Of a stretch of 64,000 bases of DNA, positions 60,014 to 64,000 are shown piece by piece; position 1 is the stretch's first letter; the number at the start of each line of letters is the position of its first letter. Under the pieces are notes generated by a model that saw nothing but the letters and a program-made list of their open reading frames with translations, searched no databases and was not told the DNA's origin. The position numbers were made by a program, and so were the translations under genes. Source of the stretch: Zygnema cylindricum (taxonomy: Eukaryota > Streptophyta > Zygnematophyceae > Zygnematales > Zygnemataceae); contig JBBHKE010003332.1 of assembly GCA_037447655.1 (NCBI GenBank), positions 1 to 64,000 on the forward strand. Direction: 5' to 3'.

Positions 60014-60335
60014 GTCCAAACCATAGTTCAAAAGTAGGCGTCTTTATGGTAGGCCTTTAGTCGGCGCTTTTATCGTAAGTTGTGTTATGGGCTTTTCATG
60101 TGATCTTCTTAGATCGCTACTTTGATCAACGACCGTCCGATCGTCTGAATCTGACGGTGTTAATAACATTTTTTGGTCCGGATGTTTTATTTGGTCAAAT
60201 TTTTGGTCCGAATGTTTTAATTGGTCCGAATAGGTCCGAATACAATATGGGTCTTAAGGTCATATTGTATGTTTTTCGTACAATAGGCATATTGTATGGG
60301 CCTACTTTCACCTACTTTTGAACTATGGTCCAAAC
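60014..60335. mobile_element. hAT-type MITE, family A copy 2 (306 bp)
   Basis: The body 60022-60327 is flanked by the exact 8-bp duplication GTCCAAAC. The ends are CATAGTTCAAAAGTAGG and CCTACTTTTGAACTATG, a 17-bp perfect inverted repeat. It is in the opposite orientation to copy 1. Confidence 0.95.
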
Positions 60336-60873
60336 GGAATTGACCGTCAAATCTAAACTCAACGTTATTCAAACTTGTACCCATGCGTACCTAAATTGTT
60401 CTATCTTTGACAATCTGACATATGACCGCGCGCAACCAACGTAATTCCTGCGATGATCAATTCTCTAAAAGTAACATTACGTTCACGGAATCTATGATGA
60501 AAGAATCACTAGTCGACAACAGTTATGGTAAATGTGCACATCGCCATACAAAGAAGCTATAATTAGTGAAAAGGTGCGACGGATGAAAGCGACGACATAA
60601 TGGGTCGGTAACCTACACGACAAAAAAATACAATGATTACAATTGTGTCCCGATAGTAACAAGGGCGTTCGTACACAAACAAAACAAATCAACGTTGAAC
60701 AGACGCGAAGCCACAACCGAACTGAAAATGAAATGCGCAGTACGGCACAACATAGAAAAGTACATTTTCACTAGTTACACAACTAAAATTGTACTTCAAC
60801 AAAAAGGAGATCCTAAAAAAAAGCACAACGACGAGGACAATATATTGTCACGTAGTGGATAAGTACAATACAG

Positions 60874-61417
60874 TACACCGCCAATCGTTATTAGCGTTGT
60901 GTACGCTAATTCCGTCCCGCTTTTTTTTTTTTTTATTCTCCATTAGTGTAGTTCATTCTATTTTTTTCTTTATTCTATTTAGGGTTATTTTCAGTACGTT
61001 GTCTCTTAAATAGAGTGGTGTACGGTCAGTGTCAGACCGTACATAAATGTACCTTTTTAAGTTAAAAAGTACAATAAATTAGTTTTAGTAACCGCGGACG
61101 CATGAGAATGTGCGTTCTAAAAAGGAAAAAAAACCAGGTCGTAAAAAATCCCGCTCGCACATATTCGTCCGACAGCCGCGTTTCGACCGTGTGAATGTAC
61201 GATTTGTGTACGATTTGTCAGATTTTGTACGGAGACCTATATTAGTGTAAGCATGTTTGCGACCGACATTTTTTTTTTCAAAGATCCAAATTACCATAAC
61301 CAAACAATTAGAATGTATGATTTTTTCCAAAATTTTCAAATTCTTAAATAGCGTACACCACGGTAATTATTTTTATACGCTAAAAAAACTTACACGCTAA
61401 TAACGATTGGCGGTGTA
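60874..61417. mobile_element. TA-flanked element with 22-bp perfect terminal inverted repeats (540 bp)
   Basis: The body 60876-61415 starts CACCGCCAATCGTTATTAGCGT and ends with its exact reverse complement, with TA on each side. The interior has no transposase. The ends resemble family C (CACCGTGTATCGCTATTAGTGT), so it is likely a relative mobilised by a Tc1/mariner-type transposase. Confidence 0.88.
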
Positions 61418-61929
61418 GCATTGAATCGACAATAGGTTGCTGTTAGTCCGTTACACATCGGGCGTAATCTGGTCCGTCCAGTCGTCCACGCCCGAAATGT
61501 GCCGAAAACAAATATGTACGGACAAGCCCGACCTGCCATCGTGCCGGGTGCCGCGTCGGCAGATCGAGTCAAAGGGCCGCGGCTCGGGGATAATATTTGA
61601 AGGGGCCGCGTCGGCAGATAAAATCGAAGGTTCGCGGTTTGAGGGTAATATGTCAAAATGAGAGGCTCGTTTTTGGGCCCCAAACTGCTTCGGTTCTATT
61701 GTTCTATTGTTGACTTTTAGACTGGATATGGTCAATCGTGATCAAGCGTGCGACAGCCAACCAGATTTGAGTGTTACTGTATGTGCCCATGTATTAAAGT
61801 GTCGGGTTTTTTCGCTCGTTTTCCTCCAAAGTTAGGTCCTCAACGAAAAAATCTTTTTCCGTACGGAAAAATTGCAATTACCACAATACAATGAGCGTCA
61901 TCTCTATGCTTCGAAAGTTCGAATGTACT
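61418..61929. other. Intergenic with an inverted repeat relic
   Basis: 61530-61640 contains a short duplicated GCCGCGTCGGCAGAT(C/A) segment with GGGGATAATAT. 61785-61915 is the reverse complement of 58240-58375. No gene. Confidence 0.5.
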
Positions 61930-62625
61930 CCATGTTTGTCGTCTTACGGTAGAATTCCATTACACAAAAAGTGGGGTTCGTCACTGGACGCCGTACGTTT
62001 TCGTACAGCGCCTTACAAAGCCGTAACTTTTTTTTGTCAGACGAAACATCGTTACTGTAAAGGTGTCGAGGGGCTCCAATGATGTAGGCGTAATTCCTGG
62101 CAGTTGGATATTCCACTTTTTCAAATCCGCGAAGCAATCGCTCACATCGTCCAGTGTGAAGATACTCTCCTCGTGAGTAGAGTTGCTCGATACTGGTCGT
62201 GTACCATTGGTACAAATGAAAAATCAATAAAATATCCACTTTGAACAAGCGATCACAAGCCTAAACGTCCTACAGGCCATGTGCCGTCTGCCATGCTGGA
62301 TGCACGTGAGCCAAAAATATCCTCGCACGCTCCGTCTAACATCCATTGACATTCAAAGTTGCCGCGACCTTCAAAGTTTGCCGTGTCTTTTTGCCATTCG
62401 GTTTGGAAATTTTGATCTCAATTTACAAAATGAAAATCAAGCCGCAAAATTTACGTACAAATCATTAACTACCTCCGGTCGTACAGATATTTCATTCTGA
62501 CTTTTCGTTTGTATATTTTTTTTAAGATTTTTTGAATCAGGAATCTAACCTATGTGGCGCCAATCATAATTGAGGAACGTTTGTTACTGGCCCTACAAAA
62601 TGGAGCGGAGTTCCAGTAAACGTTG
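61930..62625. repeat. Repeat Y middle and right part, diverged copy 3
   Basis: AAAGTGGGGTTCGTCACTGGACGCCGTACG, then CGAAGCAATCGCTCACATCGTCCAGTGTGAAGA, CGTGTACCATTGGTACA, and GTGGCGCCAATCATAATTGAGG follow the order seen at 14300-15370. More substitutions than between copies 1 and 2. No MITE B at the TTTATTC site. Confidence 0.75.
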
Positions 62626-62649
62626 CTTACTTTCTCGTATGTACTCTAC

Positions 62650-64000
62650 ATACCTCAGTTGAGTAAGAATCTAATCTCCACCTCTGTTTTGGATGACAAA
62701 GACTTTGAGACCTATAATAGGAAGGCCTCTGTTTTGGATGACAAAGACATTGGACCTATACTAAGATGGGAGTCTTAACATCTAAGTATGATGATGAGGT
62801 CTACTTTACAACTGAAAAGGGTAGCCAAGGGATGTTTAGACTGAACCTCAATAATGATAAGAAGAAATCTTATTGTCTTGGTGTCAATCTTATTGTCTTG
62901 GTGTCCTTGATATGGTGATATGGCATAAACGTTTGGGCCATGTGCATCTAGACAGATGGAGAGAAATGAAAAGACTAGAAGAAGTGAAAAGGATTCAGTT
63001 TGAAGATAATGAAATGATGATGAAAAAACTGGAGGAAGTGGAAGGAATTCAGTTTGAAGATAATGAAATGATGAGTGACTGTGGTGGATGTGCCCAAGTT
63101 AAGGCTCACAAATTGCCCTTCCCAAAATCTACTACATATAAAGGGGAAAAGGTCTTAAATCTGGTGCATACAGATATTTGGGGGCCAGCCAGAGTGCCAT
63201 CAGTGGGAGGGAAAAGATTCACTCTCACCATAACTAAAGATTGGTCTAGGTGCTTAAGAGTTTACTCTCTCATGTCAAAGTCTGAAGCACCAGCATACTT
63301 CAAAGAGTATAAAGCTTGGAGTGAAATGCTTCATGAGACTTCCATTCAAAGAATTAGAACAAAATGGTGTTGCTGAATGGTTAAACAAAATCTTAGGTGA
63401 CATTGCCTAGAGCATGCTGACAGATAAAAAGATAGGAAGACGCTTCTGGGCCGAAGCCATAAATTGTGCAAATTATATCAGAAACAGAGTCCTTACCTCA
63501 ACTTTAAAAGGGAAAACACCATATGAGAGATGGGTCGGTAGAAAGCCTGATGTGTCTCACCAAAAGGTATGCAAAGTCAACAGTATTGTTTGAACACTAA
63601 AAGGTCTGACTAGAAACTAGATGCTCGGGGAAAACCAAGATATCTAGTGGAGTATGATGAAGATGTTAAGGGATGTGGAGTCTATGACCTGGGAAAGCAA
63701 GACATCATAATGGTTAAGCATCTAACGGTGATAGATGAAGGGAAATTTGTGGATCCCTTCAAGTATACTAAAACTATCAAGATCATATATGATTCCGATA
63801 GTGAAAAAGATTCAGATATGTTTGACATCCATGTACCTCAACAAATCACAACAAAATCGGAAGAAATTCAGACTGAGAGTGAGCCACTTGTGGATTCACA
63901 GTTCCCGGCTCACCTCGAGGAAATGAAGGAAGAGAGATCAGAACCGGAATCTATGGACAGGCAAACAGGTGATAACAGTCTGAAGAATCAAAGACTTCCC
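62650..64000 (+). pseudogene. Decayed Ty1/copia integrase-region fragment, running off the window
   Basis: Pre-integrase zinc site (WHKRLGHVH ... CGGC) then the start of integrase (LVHTDIWGP, about 63160-63185), followed by a gap that removes the expected SDNGGE block, then EQNGVAEWLNK, and a conserved GKTPYERWVGRKPDVSH segment (about 63510-63570). Stops and shifts occur at about 63374, 63410 and 63590. A later frame (GVYDLGKQDIIMVKHL..., 63680 on) is the linker ahead of reverse transcriptase. Three short tandem duplications disrupt the 5' part. It is a different copia lineage from the 34.8-40.9 kb element and lies on the opposite strand. Confidence 0.88.

Overview
The window looks like nuclear DNA of a streptophyte (green-plant lineage; alga versus land plant cannot be settled from sequence alone). 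Reasons: intron-rich genes with GT-AG (and one GC-AG) introns whose spliced products follow plant families end to end, a Ty1/copia element primed by initiator Met-tRNA, a likely plastid transit peptide, AT-rich intergenic DNA and dense small transposons. There are no bacterial features.

Gene layout. Five host genes could be assembled by hand from splice sites and family similarity: a CUE-domain/coiled-coil protein (minus, 4558-7905, 5 exons, 288 aa); an APY1/APY2-type Golgi apyrase (plus, 18472-25519, 9 exons, 464 aa); a ZTP29-type ZIP zinc transporter (minus, 28324-33590, 6 exons, 284 aa, one GC-AG intron); a Q-rich protein ending in a helix-loop-helix-like domain (minus, about 46019-49337, ends uncertain); and the N-terminal two thirds of an FAD-dependent monooxygenase with a plastid-like N-terminus (minus, 49567-54984, C-terminal part not found). 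They form no operon or obvious pathway.

Mobile DNA fills most of the rest. 9.7-17.3 kb is a mosaic of a dispersed repeat (called Y here), Helitron-like N-terminal fragments, a 49-bp tandem array ending at a TATA box, and a MITE nested in a Y copy. 33.7-41 kb holds a foldback element and a complete but dead Ty1/copia element (LTRs 650 bp each, 5-bp target duplication ATATG, four in-frame stops and one frameshift). 42.6-43.5 kb and 55.6-62.6 kb carry several MITE families. A second, badly decayed copia fragment runs off the right edge (62.65-64.0 kb).

The best-supported novelty is the MITE set. Two unrelated short families have exact 8-bp target duplications at every intact copy (three copies of family A, two of family B), which indicates hAT mobilisation. 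A third family has long inverted ends flanked by TA (mariner-like). The most interesting gene-level question is whether the truncated monooxygenase and the Q-rich/HLH exons, which lie head-to-tail with matching splice phases, form one chimeric gene or two.
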